This document shows, in pieces, positions 7,179-15,471 of a stretch of DNA of 24,511 bases. The position numbers and the translations under genes were made by a program. The stretch covers positions 1 through 24,511 of the forward strand of contig CAZKYN010000013.1 in assembly GCA_964556675.1 (NCBI GenBank). The letters run 5' to 3'. The stretch comes from JBDKTK01 sp964556675. Its GTDB lineage: Bacteria > Desulfobacterota > Syntrophia > Syntrophales > UBA4778. A model generated the notes under the pieces. It was given only the letters and a program-made list of their open reading frames with translations. It was not told the DNA's origin and made no database searches. Positions within the stretch are counted from its first letter, which is position 1. Each line of letters opens with the position of its first letter.

Positions 7179-8164
7179 CAGTACTTCTGCAGAATAGCAC
7201 AGATGCGTCTTTCGTACCAGCAGCCGGAAGGGAACGGGTCAAGGAAGCCGCAATGTCCGCCGTATTTCTGGATGGAGATGTCCAGGTTCGGGCTCCCGGC
7301 GAGTCCCTCGAGTTCCCGCACGGGGATGACCGGGTCGTCCGCGGATGCAATCGCAGTTACGGGAACCGAAAGTTCCGCAAACAGGGGCTTGCGCAATGTG
7401 TACATGCCGAAATACTCGCGGTACGATGGAAATTCGCTGTAAAGGGGCATGATGGCCTCGGTCATTGCCATGCAGGAATTCATCCTCAGCATCCCTGAAA
7501 AATCGTAAAGCTCCGGGAAAAGGAGCTGTTTAACAGCCAGTGACCTCTTCCATTTCCTGAGGAAATACAGCCGGTAAATGCTCCTGTCTATGGAAAGGGT
7601 TGCCTGGTGCGGGTCAAGAGCGGGGCTGATCCCGAACACGCGCCGGAGACCGGGAACGGGGATGTCCGCGTGCCGCAGGGCGATGCGGAACGCGAAATTC
7701 GCGCCCAGGGAAAACCCGATCACGAAAAAGGGCTTGCCGTGTTTCAGCCCTTCCGTGAGCCCGGCTGCATTGATCACCGCATTGTGGGTCTCCTCGATAA
7801 GGGCGCCGTGAAAGAGACCGGAGTTAAGATGGTGGCTCGGCCCGTGGTCCCGGAGATTGAGCCGGAAGACATCATACCCTTTATTGAACAGGGTCCTGCC
7901 GGTGGAAAGTATATATGTTGATTCCGAGCTCCCCTCCCATCCGTGGATGAGCAGTACAAGGCCTTTCGCCGATCCGGGCGGCCTCCGGGAGAGGTAGCCC
8001 AGAAGACGGCTCCCGCCGGCGCCGTCAAGGATCATTTCCCGGGCGGCTTCGGCCATTTCGTTGCGTCCCTTGAGCCTGTACCTGAGGCTGGCGAATATAG
8101 TCTGCAGGTGGGGGCTCCTGACCCACGGCCCGGGGGAGAAAGCGGCTGTACCGGTGTCGTCCAT
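7178..8164 (-). CDS. Alpha/beta hydrolase, YheT-type
   Basis: A 328-residue protein from ATG 8164, with AGGAGAG (8176-8182) about 11 bases upstream; an in-frame TTG at 8218 has no such site. The opening FSPGPWVRSPHLQTIF is typical of the YheT/COG0429 hydrolases. Catalytic features are the oxyanion-region HGWEGSS, the nucleophile elbow GFSLGAN (Ser ~152), the acid in ASADDPVIP (Asp ~277) and the histidine in YGGHCGF (His ~304). Enzymes of this group are esterase-like serine hydrolases of mostly unknown substrate. It is the first gene of the coupled operon with NUDIX and HAD. There is no signal peptide, so it is likely cytoplasmic. Confidence 0.88.
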   Translation of the reverse strand: MDDTGTAAFSPGPWVRSPHLQTIFASLRYRLKGRNEMAEAAREMILDGAGGSRLLGYLSRRPPGSAKGLVLLIHGWEGSSESTYILSTGRTLFNKGYDVFRLNLRDHGPSHHLNSGLFHGALIEETHNAVINAAGLTEGLKHGKPFFVIGFSLGANFAFRIALRHADIPVPGLRRVFGISPALDPHQATLSIDRSIYRLYFLRKWKRSLAVKQLLFPELYDFSGMLRMNSCMAMTEAIMPLYSEFPSYREYFGMYTLRKPLFAELSVPVTAIASADDPVIPVRELEGLAGSPNLDISIQKYGGHCGFLDPFPSGCWYERRICAILQKY

Positions 8165-8252
8165 GTCTCGATCAACTCTCCTGACGGGGCATTTTATCCG
8201 TAAGATGCTGAATTTCAAATCAAAAAAACAAAAATTCTGCTAAAACAAAACC

Positions 8253-8963
8253 ATGGGCAACCGGTTTACTTCTCTCCCATTCTTTATAATTTGCGCAGCC
8301 GCGATTTCCGCAATCCTTTGGGAAGGATCGCAGGCGGCGGAAAAAAGGAGCATGCACATGGAGAATATTGTCGGCGGCAAAACTATCGACCTGCCCAGGC
8401 CGTCCAGCACGGGCGCAGCCCTGGATGACGCCCTCGAAAAGCGCCGCTCGGTCCGTCGGTTTGCGGCCAAACCGCTGTCCCTTTCCGAAATTTCACAACT
8501 CCTCTGGGCGGGCCAGGGAATGACCCGCGACTGGGGCGGAAGGACGGCGCCGTCCGCCGGGGCGCTTTACCCCCTGGAGCTTTACGTGGTCCTGGAGGAG
8601 GGGGTTTTCCATTACCGGACGGAAGGCCACAGGATCACGGCCTTCAGCGCCGGGGATGCCCGGGAGGCGCTGGCAGCCGCAGCCCTCAACCAGGGCTGTG
8701 TCGCGGCGGCCCCGGCCGTCTTTGTAATCGCCGCGGTCTTCGAGCGCACTGCGGCCAAGTACCGGGACAGGGCGCCCCGCTATGTCCATATGGAAGCCGG
8801 GCATGCCGGGCAGAATATCATGCTGGAAGCCGCGGCGCTCGGACTCGGCAGCGTCCCCGTGGGGGCCTTCCGCGACGACGCGGTCAAGCAGGCCCTTCAC
8901 CTTCCGCCCGGGCAGGAACCCCTTTTGCTCATCCCCGTCGGGCATCCGGCTGCGGCTCCGTAA
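8253..8963 (+). CDS. SagB-type nitroreductase-family oxidoreductase, probably exported
   Basis: A 236-residue flavoprotein-like sequence. FMN-binding family hallmarks are EKRRSVRRF (~62-70), TAPSAGALYPLELYVV (~98-113) and HAGQNIMLEAAALGLGSVPVGAF (~184-206), which point to the SagB/ThcOx branch of the nitroreductase superfamily. In peptide-modifying clusters SagB oxidises azolines, but no such cluster is here, and stand-alone homologues are common and unassigned. Residues 1-29 from ATG 8253 (hydrophobic FFIICAAAISAILW, then SQA) look like a signal peptide, placing it in the periplasm. That ATG has no clear Shine-Dalgarno, however. AAGGAG at 8345-8350 sits well for an internal ATG at 8358, which would give a cytoplasmic form. 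It is divergent from the hydrolase operon and convergent with uvsE, which ends 20 bases away. Confidence 0.82.
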   Translation: MGNRFTSLPFFIICAAAISAILWEGSQAAEKRSMHMENIVGGKTIDLPRPSSTGAALDDALEKRRSVRRFAAKPLSLSEISQLLWAGQGMTRDWGGRTAPSAGALYPLELYVVLEEGVFHYRTEGHRITAFSAGDAREALAAAALNQGCVAAAPAVFVIAAVFERTAAKYRDRAPRYVHMEAGHAGQNIMLEAAALGLGSVPVGAFRDDAVKQALHLPPGQEPLLLIPVGHPAAAP

Positions 8964-8983
8964 AAATTCCATTTATTGAAGAC

Positions 8984-9886
8984 TCATCTGACTTGCCATT
9001 TTATAAAGCGGGGGTCATTGGCTGCCAGGGCGACAGCCTCGATCGCGCTTTTTTCCTTGTCCTTGATTTCCAGCATCAGGTCGAAATCGAATGGCCGGGA
9101 TCCCTCCAGGAATCCGACGAAGGCTTTTTTGTCCAGGACGGAGGAATGCGCTCCCTTCCGGTTTTCGGGGGCCTGGGTGCTGTAATCGACTATAGGAGCG
9201 CCGTCCCTTTTCCTCCAGGTGCCCGCGGCAAGTCCGAGGGCCTCGGCGGTGGATTCCCCCGAGCAGTTGATCTCGTGGTGGAACCGGTCGAACACGACCG
9301 GGACGCCCGTCCTCCCGCTGAGGTCAAGGCATTCCCTCAATGAGTAGTTCCGGTCGTCGTTTTCAATAACGAGCCTCCTGCGGACGGCCGGAACCAGCTT
9401 CCCCCAGCGCTCCACAAACCTCTCCATGCTTGCCTGCCGGTCGCCGTAAACTCCGCCCACGTGCACCTGGACCTTGGCCGAAGCGTCCGTCCCCAGAAGG
9501 TCGAGCAGGTCGCAATGATAGGCAAGTTCCCGGACGCTGCGCGTGAATATTTCTTCGTCGACTGAATTTATAAGCGTGAACTGGTCGGGATGCATGGAAA
9601 TCCTGATCCCGTTGCTCCTGATGAAGTTGCCCGCATCCGAGAACGCCTCCCGGAAACGGCCCCGCCAGTCGAACGTACAGATCGGGTGCGAAGCGAATGG
9701 TACGAAGCCGGAATGGATCCGGAAAAAAAGCAGGCCCCGGGCCGCGTTGAATTCAAGGGTGCGGCGCAGGCACTCCAGGTTGCTTGCCACCGTTTCCACC
9801 AGGCGTTCTTCCGAATATGACCGGAGCCGGAAAGTCCGGTTGCGGCAGTTCAGCGTCGTATTAATGCAGGGATAGCCGATCCTCAC
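8984..9886 (-). CDS. uvsE: UV damage endonuclease UvsE/UvdE
   Basis: A 300-residue protein, the usual length of bacterial UVDE. It opens with MRIGYPCINTTL and carries the metal-binding set of the TIM-barrel family: ISMHPDQFTL (His 99), VHVGG (His 142), LVIENDD (Glu 175), FDRFHHEIN (Asp 200, His 203), AHSSV (His 247) and LMLEIKDKE (Glu 273). The spacing closely follows that known from the Thermus enzyme. UVDE nicks DNA 5' of UV photoproducts and some abasic sites, starting an alternative excision repair. It appears monocistronic and convergent with the nitroreductase gene. Confidence 0.93.
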   Translation of the reverse strand: MRIGYPCINTTLNCRNRTFRLRSYSEERLVETVASNLECLRRTLEFNAARGLLFFRIHSGFVPFASHPICTFDWRGRFREAFSDAGNFIRSNGIRISMHPDQFTLINSVDEEIFTRSVRELAYHCDLLDLLGTDASAKVQVHVGGVYGDRQASMERFVERWGKLVPAVRRRLVIENDDRNYSLRECLDLSGRTGVPVVFDRFHHEINCSGESTAEALGLAAGTWRKRDGAPIVDYSTQAPENRKGAHSSVLDKKAFVGFLEGSRPFDFDLMLEIKDKEKSAIEAVALAANDPRFIKWQVR

Positions 9887-10054
9887 GCGCGGCCCTCAAG
9901 TTAAGACTTTTTATGCGCTGCATACGGGGGGTTGAATGCCCTGAGATCCTTGATAATAAAGGATTTCCGCAAAATCGAGGAGGAATAATCCTGCTTGAAT
10001 TATACCAGATTCGGTGTTAAAGATCGCCCCTGACTTCACGGATTGGAGATTTCC

Positions 10055-11788
10055 ATGAGAAGAAAAGCCCTTTTCTGCATCTTGTTTTTATTTCTCACTT
10101 GCGTTTCGGCCATGTCGGCGGACGTAAAAACCGGTCTTAAAAAGGTTGCCGTCCTGCCGTTTTCCGTCCATAGCGGAGATAATATAGATTACGTGCAGAG
10201 GGGCGTCTGGGACATGCTAATCACCAGGATCGGGGTGAGCGGGAGAATAGATGTCCTCGGCCGCCATGTCGTTTCGGAGGCGTTGGGCGGTTCCAAAGGC
10301 GATATGACGCAGGAGGAGGCGCTCTCCCTCGGAAAGAAATTGAACGTCGATTATGTCGTCTGGGGCAGCATAACAAAGATAGGCAACAGCGTCAGCCTGG
10401 ACGGAAAACTCCTGGAGACCGCCTCTTCAAAAGCCCCGGTCGGCGTTTTCACCCAAAGCCAGGGTCTGGACGATGTCATTGCCAAGGTGAACGATTTCGC
10501 CAAGCGGGTCGATACCCATATCCTGGGGCAGGCGCCCGCAACCTTTGATCAGGCGGCTCCTTCCGCTGCGGCTCAGGCAAGCGCGCCCGCGGTATCGCCA
10601 CTGCCCGCCACGGCATCCAACCTGCCTCCCGGGGCCATTCCGGCCAAAAGGGACCCGGATGCCCGAGACGTTTTCCGAAGCGGCAAGGGCACCTATACTT
10701 CGCTGATAAACCCGGATTTCATAGTCAGCGGCCAGGACCGCCGGGGCTTCTGGATGAGCCCCAAATATGACATGGAGTTCAAGGGGATGGCGATCGCCGA
10801 CGTCGACGGGGACGGCCTCAATGAAATCGTGACAATTGACAACAAGACGGTCCGCATCTACCGCAAGAAGGGTCCGGACATCAGGCTGGTCTACCCGAGC
10901 ATGGTCGGGAAAGCGGCAAACACCTACCTGGCGGTCGACATTGCCGATATCAACGGCAACGGCATAAAAGAGATATTCGTCACCTGTTATACGGGGACTA
11001 TGCTGAACTCGTTTGTGCTGGAGTTCAGCCCGAAAGACAAGAAATTCCACAGGATCGCTTCCGATCTCAAGGTCTTCTTCCGGGTAATAGAGAACTCAAC
11101 CGGGACGCTTCTTCTGGGTCAGACAATGGGGACGGAGAAGCCTTTCATGAACCCCATCCATGAATACGTCTGGGATGACGGCAAGTACAAAGAGGGCAGG
11201 AAGATAAAAGCGCCCCTGGGGGCCTCCATTTACGGCATGACCATTGAAAGGCTGGATAACAGTGCCGGGGACATGGTGGTCACCCTGGACTATTTCGATC
11301 ACCTTATGACGTGCGAGGAAACAGAGCAGCCCCTTGAGGCCCTCCAGAAGCTTTTCGGAAAGAGCGTTTGCCAGAGGACCGAGGAAGTGTACGGCGGCAG
11401 CAGCAACTTCCTGGATTTCCCCAAGCCCCCTTATGCTTCGATGTGGAACATCGACACCCAGCCGCTTTACTTTCTGAATATGCGGATCCTCAGCTATGAC
11501 ACGAACGGGGACGGCAAGAAGGAAATCATCATCGTGAAAAACATGTCCCCGGTCGGGCGCATAATGGCGAATATCAAAGAGTTCACTTCCAGCGAGATTT
11601 ACGATCTTGAATGGGACGGGGCCGGGCTGGTGGAAAACTGGCGGACCCGGAAGATAAACGGCTACGTGGCCGATTATCAGATCACGGATATGGATAACGA
11701 CGGGGAAGTCGAAGTGGTACTGTTATTGATCACCGGAAAACAGAGCAGGATAGTGACATACAGCCTGCGCCCCCCGAAGCAGCAGTAA
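10055..11788 (+). CDS. Exported protein with TolB-like N-terminal domain and FG-GAP/VCBS repeats
   Basis: From ATG 10055 (GGAG at 10045-10048, six bases before) the protein has 577 residues. It has a signal peptide (MRRKALFCILFLFLTCVSAMSA), then residues ~28-158 beginning KKVAVLPFSVHSG, with KKLNVDYVVWGSITKIGNSVSL. That is the pattern of TolB N-terminal / curli-CsgG-like alpha-beta domains. An Ala/Pro-rich linker (~160-200) follows. The rest holds FG-GAP/VCBS-type beta-propeller repeats with calcium-loop motifs: IADVDGDGLNEIV, IADINGNGIKEIF, YDTNGDGKKEIII and ITDMDNDGEVEVV. It is probably periplasmic or surface-exposed. I do not recognise a specific function; related proteins occur as single genes in several environmental bacteria. 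Confidence 0.82.
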   Translation: MRRKALFCILFLFLTCVSAMSADVKTGLKKVAVLPFSVHSGDNIDYVQRGVWDMLITRIGVSGRIDVLGRHVVSEALGGSKGDMTQEEALSLGKKLNVDYVVWGSITKIGNSVSLDGKLLETASSKAPVGVFTQSQGLDDVIAKVNDFAKRVDTHILGQAPATFDQAAPSAAAQASAPAVSPLPATASNLPPGAIPAKRDPDARDVFRSGKGTYTSLINPDFIVSGQDRRGFWMSPKYDMEFKGMAIADVDGDGLNEIVTIDNKTVRIYRKKGPDIRLVYPSMVGKAANTYLAVDIADINGNGIKEIFVTCYTGTMLNSFVLEFSPKDKKFHRIASDLKVFFRVIENSTGTLLLGQTMGTEKPFMNPIHEYVWDDGKYKEGRKIKAPLGASIYGMTIERLDNSAGDMVVTLDYFDHLMTCEETEQPLEALQKLFGKSVCQRTEEVYGGSSNFLDFPKPPYASMWNIDTQPLYFLNMRILSYDTNGDGKKEIIIVKNMSPVGRIMANIKEFTSSEIYDLEWDGAGLVENWRTRKINGYVADYQITDMDNDGEVEVVLLLITGKQSRIVTYSLRPPKQQ

Positions 11789-11861
11789 TCGGGGTATAAA
11801 GAGAGGATAAAGAAAAGAGCAGGGGGGTTGCCGTAATTAAACCGTTTCCGTCTCGAAATCC

Positions 11862-11891
11862 TTGACAAAAACGGTAAAAATTAGTTAAAAA
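11862..11891 (+). promoter_or_regulatory. Putative sigma-70 promoter of tRNA-Met
   Basis: A perfect -35 TTGACA (11862-11867) is followed, 18 bases later, by TAAAAA (11886-11891), a 4/6 match to TATAAT. This predicts a start a few bases before the tRNA at 11905. Confidence 0.6.
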
Positions 11892-11904
11892 TACAAATTC
11901 TCCA

Positions 11905-11981
11905 GGCGGCGTAGCTCAGTTGGTGAGAGCATACGGCTCATATCCGTAGTGTCCGGGGTTCAAGTCCCTGCGCCGCCACCA
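11905..11981 (+). tRNA. tRNA-Met(CAU), elongator type, with encoded CCA
   Basis: It folds into a full cloverleaf: acceptor GGCGGCG/CGCCGCC, D stem GCUC/GAGC, anticodon stem UACGG/CCGUA with loop CUCAUAU (anticodon CAU), T stem CGGGG/CCCUG with loop UUCAAGU, discriminator A and an encoded CCA (11979-11981). The paired G1-C72 argues against initiator tRNA-fMet. The body resembles elongator Met rather than the lysidine-modified Ile(CAU) tRNA, but that distinction is less certain. Confidence 0.93.
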
Positions 11982-12012
11982 AAATATAGTCCGAAGGGAT
12001 TCAATATAGACC

Positions 12013-12040
12013 AAAACCCGCTGGAAACAGCGGGTTTTTT
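12013..12040 (+). terminator. Rho-independent terminator after tRNA-Met
   Basis: A perfect 11-bp stem (AAAACCCGCTG / CAGCGGGTTTT) with a GAAA loop runs into a T-tract, about 30 bases after the tRNA. Confidence 0.9.
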
Positions 12041-12355
12041 ATTATTTCCGCCGTCCACGTCTCGGCAAACGGCCCCATACTCAAAATAGATCAAAGGATG
12101 CCGGAACCCTCCCCCTTTGGACATAGTATCACCCCGGAAATATCTTCCACATTTGCCAAATCCAGGATGACGGCCATTGAAGGGCACTCTGGTGCATAGG
12201 GCTCCCCTTACGCCGCGCGGAATGTGAAATTACCCGCGGTAAAGGTTTGTAATCTAAGGCTTTTAGAAGTGCTATCTAAGGGAATCACTTATTGAGGGTA
12301 TAATCTTTTTTCATTATCTTACCCACCACCTTGAAAGAAATTAATCAGGTAAGCC
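12041..12355 (+). other. Intergenic region upstream of the REC-PAS kinase
   Basis: No convincing gene is seen in these ~315 bases. Near the kinase, the 8-mer ATCTAAGG occurs twice 22 bases apart (12252-12259 and 12274-12281), so both copies would sit on the same helical face. A perfect TATAAT (12299-12304) follows, with no good -35 at the right distance. This is the layout of a promoter helped by an activator, but that is inference. Confidence 0.35.
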
Positions 12356-15169
12356 ATGAGTGAAACAATCCGAATACTGATAATTGAGGACAATCCGGCA
12401 GACGCCGAATTGGCGGAATATACGTTGAGGTCGGCGGGAATTGAATTTGTCTCAAAGGTCGTTGAGACCAGGGACGAATATGTCCATGCCCTCAGTGACT
12501 TCTCTCCCGATATAATCATTTCCGATTACGATCTCCCCGTTTTTAACGGACAGGACGCACTGGACATCCTCCGGGAGGTCCGTCCGGATATCCCGTTTAT
12601 ATTATACACCGGGGCTATGGGAGAGGAGCGTGCAATAGAAATCCTGACCGGCGGAGCGACCGACTATGTCATGAAAAGCCGCCTCTCGCGGCTGGCTCCG
12701 GCAATAGACAGGGCCTTGAAGGAAACGGAAGAGAGAAAAAGGCGCCAGGCCGCCGAGGCGGAGCGCGATCTGCTGATAAAAGAGCTGGAGGCCCGGGTAG
12801 AGGAACGCACGGCGGAATTGCGGGCGGAAATGGCTGAGCGGAGGGTCAAAGAGGAGGTCGTCAAGAGGCAGGCCGACTTGCTCGACCTGAGTTATGACGC
12901 GATATTCACATGGGAGCTTGACGGCGCAGTCGAGTACTGGAACAGGGGCGCTGAATTGCTCTACGGATATCCTCGTCATGACGCCCTCGGCCGCGTGTCG
13001 CATGAATTGCTTTGTACTCAACACCCTGTAAGCCTGGACGAACTTAAGGCGGCCCTGAGGCGCGATGGAATGTGGAACGGAGAGTTACGGCACACTACAC
13101 GCGACGGCCGCATTATAATTGTCGAAACCAGGCAACAGCTTATCCCTCAGGACGGCCGGCTTCTCGTACTCGAGATAAACCTTGACATAACTGATCGCAA
13201 GCGTGCCGAGGAGGATTTGAGGGAAGCCCTGGACCAGGCCCGTTCGCGTGAGGAGGAAATGGCCGCATTGCTGGATTCCGTGCCGGCCCTTACTTTCATT
13301 GCCCATGACCCGGAAGCCGGGAAAATGACCAGCAGCAGGTCGGCGCTTGAGTTGCTCGGATTGGGTCCGAATACAAATACGTCCTTGACTGCTCCGGAAG
13401 AGGAGCGGCCGACTAACTTCCGGGCCTTAAAGGACGGCCGGGAAATTTCCCCGGATGAACTGCCGGTTCAAAGGGCCGCAAGAAGGGGAGAGGAAATAAG
13501 GGACTATGAATTGACCCTTGAATTTAAAGATGGACGTTCAGCCGTAATTTACGGCAATGCCGTCCCTATTTTCGATCCATATGGAAAACCCCGGGGCGCA
13601 ATCGGGGCATTTATTGACATCTCCGAACGCAAGCGTGCCGAGGAGGAATTGAGCAAAAGTGAAGAGCGCTTCCGCAGCATCTTTGAATCCGATGTGGCGG
13701 CACTGTTTATCTGGAACGCGAATGGACAATTAATCGACGCAAACGACCGCTTCCTGGAATTAATCGGGCACTCACGGGAACAATTCAATTCCGGAAAAGT
13801 CCGGTGGGACGAGGCCACTCCGCCGGAAATGCGGGATCGCGATTACGAAGCTGTAAAGGAACTCCAGGCGGGCAGGGAAATAGAGCCGTATGAGAAGGAG
13901 TTTGTCCGGCCCGACGGCGCTCGCGTTCCGGTCCTGATAGGCGGAAAAATGCTCCCCGGCACGCCGGACGTTGGAGTAGCTTTCGCGATTGACATTTCCA
14001 AGCGCAAAGAGGCGGAAAGGGAGTTGGAAGGCCAGCGGAAATTGCTCCAGCATATCATCAACAGCATCCCGGTTTTGCTCGTAATGTGGAACCCGCGGCT
14101 CAAGACCTTCACGCTCAATCGGCACGCCCAGTCTGTGCTGGGTTGGAGCAACTCTGACGCCAATGACGGCGATTTAATGAAAAAGGTTTATCCCGATAAG
14201 GTTAATTGCGCCAGGGTCGCTAAATTCATGAAATCGGTCAAACCGGGCTGGCACGAATGGGTTATCACCGGCAAGGACGGCGATAAGATCCCCATCGACT
14301 GGTCTAATGTGCATTTGAACGATGATACCGTGATCGGCATCGGGGTCGACCTGCGTGAGCGCAAGGCGGCGGAAGATGCCCTGCGGAGGGCAAATGACGA
14401 GCTGGAAGACAAGGTGCGGGATCGTACAGCTCTGTATAAAAAGGCAAACACATCTCTGCTCAAAGAAGTAGAGGAACGGAGGACAACAGAAACAAAGCTG
14501 CGGCTTGTCCAGAAGAATTTGCAGAACCTGACCATGGAAATAATCAAGGCGGAAGAGAAGGCAAGGCAAAACCTCGCGACAGACCTTCACGATACTGTTG
14601 TGCAGAGCCTTGGCGCGGCCAAATTGCGCTCCCAGCTGATACAGGATCAGATCCCTGAAAGGGCAAAGCCTGTCTTTGCCGAGTTGCAGGATTTGATTTC
14701 GGAATCGATAACCCAGGCCAGGTCGGTTATGACCGAAATGAGCCCGCCGGTTTTGAACGATCTCGGCTTTTCATCTGCTTTGGAGTGGCTCATGGAACAG
14801 ACTAAACATAAATACGGTTTAGACGTGGTCTTTAAAAGCATGAACGGCTCGACTCCGCCGGCCCATGATGTTCGTGTTCTGTTGTTTCAGGCCACCCGTG
14901 AACTGCTGATGAATATAGTAAAACATGCACAAGCCGACACCGCGATAGTCAAATTGTACCAGAGTGATCAAAAGATCAGGATCGAGGTCACCGATAACGG
15001 CAGGGGCTTGGATACGAACCTGATATTTCAGCCGAACATAACCGGCGGATTTGGACTTTACTCAATCAGGGAGAGACTGCGGCATATTGGCGGAGTTATG
15101 GCGATCAGGTCGACACCCGGCCGGGGGACAACGGTTTTAATTACAGCTCCCCGGGAAATTGGAAAATGA
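12356..15169 (+). CDS. Hybrid sensor kinase REC-PAS(x4)-HisKA_3-HATPase
   Basis: A 937-residue cytoplasmic protein (no membrane segment) starting at ATG 12356 behind a weak AGGT. Order: receiver domain ~5-120 (acidic E11/D12, phospho-acceptor D57 in ISDYDLP, K107), coiled coil ~120-170, then four PAS-like sensor domains (~170-285, 300-425, 435-550, 560-670), each followed by linkers such as DRKRAEEDL and ERKRAEEEL. A coiled coil leads into a HisKA_3 dimerisation domain with His 745 in LHDTVVQ, and an HATPase domain (N853, DNGRGLD, GGFGLYSIRERL). HisKA_3 kinases normally pair with NarL/LuxR-type regulators, and one is encoded at 22840-23490. The kinase core is strongly similar to that of the kinase at 17938, and the receiver to that of the kinase at 21121. 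A terminator at its stop suggests it is transcribed apart from kaiC. Confidence 0.92.
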   Translation: MSETIRILIIEDNPADAELAEYTLRSAGIEFVSKVVETRDEYVHALSDFSPDIIISDYDLPVFNGQDALDILREVRPDIPFILYTGAMGEERAIEILTGGATDYVMKSRLSRLAPAIDRALKETEERKRRQAAEAERDLLIKELEARVEERTAELRAEMAERRVKEEVVKRQADLLDLSYDAIFTWELDGAVEYWNRGAELLYGYPRHDALGRVSHELLCTQHPVSLDELKAALRRDGMWNGELRHTTRDGRIIIVETRQQLIPQDGRLLVLEINLDITDRKRAEEDLREALDQARSREEEMAALLDSVPALTFIAHDPEAGKMTSSRSALELLGLGPNTNTSLTAPEEERPTNFRALKDGREISPDELPVQRAARRGEEIRDYELTLEFKDGRSAVIYGNAVPIFDPYGKPRGAIGAFIDISERKRAEEELSKSEERFRSIFESDVAALFIWNANGQLIDANDRFLELIGHSREQFNSGKVRWDEATPPEMRDRDYEAVKELQAGREIEPYEKEFVRPDGARVPVLIGGKMLPGTPDVGVAFAIDISKRKEAERELEGQRKLLQHIINSIPVLLVMWNPRLKTFTLNRHAQSVLGWSNSDANDGDLMKKVYPDKVNCARVAKFMKSVKPGWHEWVITGKDGDKIPIDWSNVHLNDDTVIGIGVDLRERKAAEDALRRANDELEDKVRDRTALYKKANTSLLKEVEERRTTETKLRLVQKNLQNLTMEIIKAEEKARQNLATDLHDTVVQSLGAAKLRSQLIQDQIPERAKPVFAELQDLISESITQARSVMTEMSPPVLNDLGFSSALEWLMEQTKHKYGLDVVFKSMNGSTPPAHDVRVLLFQATRELLMNIVKHAQADTAIVKLYQSDQKIRIEVTDNGRGLDTNLIFQPNITGGFGLYSIRERLRHIGGVMAIRSTPGRGTTVLITAPREIGK

Positions 15170-15201
15170 GTCCCCGGCCGATCCGGCCGACTCGGTTTTT
15201 T
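15168..15201 (+). terminator. Rho-independent terminator after the first hybrid kinase
   Basis: Overlapping the stop codon, GAGT and ACTC flank a CGGCCG-ATC-CGGCCG stem-loop, followed by GG and six T residues (15196-15201). This would end the kinase transcript and separate it from kaiC. Confidence 0.7.
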
Positions 15202-15471
15202 CCCCCTTCCGGATCTCCGCACCGCCTCACGCTCTTATCCCACCACGATCGATTTGCCTGCCCACTTCTCATCAGGAAAGTTAATCAACTTTTCCCTTAG
15301 GACAATTTAAGGCTTTCCCTTATAGACACGCCTAAGTATCTGGAATAAAGAACTAACGGTGTTATTTTCTCCATAATATTTCTCTTCTATTATGCTGTAG
15401 AACAATTTTCCACACCGAACAATTTTTAATGGTCCAGCTTCGCAAACTTCATCACCAGAGGAGGATCTCTC
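15202..15471 (+). other. Intergenic region upstream of kaiC
   Basis: No gene is supported here. The 150 bases before kaiC are markedly AT-rich compared with their surroundings, as expected for a promoter region, but I cannot pick a confident -35/-10 pair. TAAGGCTTT at 15308-15316 also occurs at 12254-12262 upstream of the REC-PAS kinase, which may be chance. The region ends in a strong ribosome-binding site, GAGGAGG (15458-15464). Confidence 0.4.

Noticed and set aside
11905..11981. The CAU tRNA as initiator fMet or Ile(CAU)
   Set aside because: The acceptor stem is fully paired at 1-72, against initiator. The body resembles elongator Met more than Ile2, although a dedicated classifier would be needed for certainty.
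11960..12187. Minus-strand open frame of 75 codons
   Set aside because: It overlaps the tRNA 3' end and the terminator; no protein-like features.
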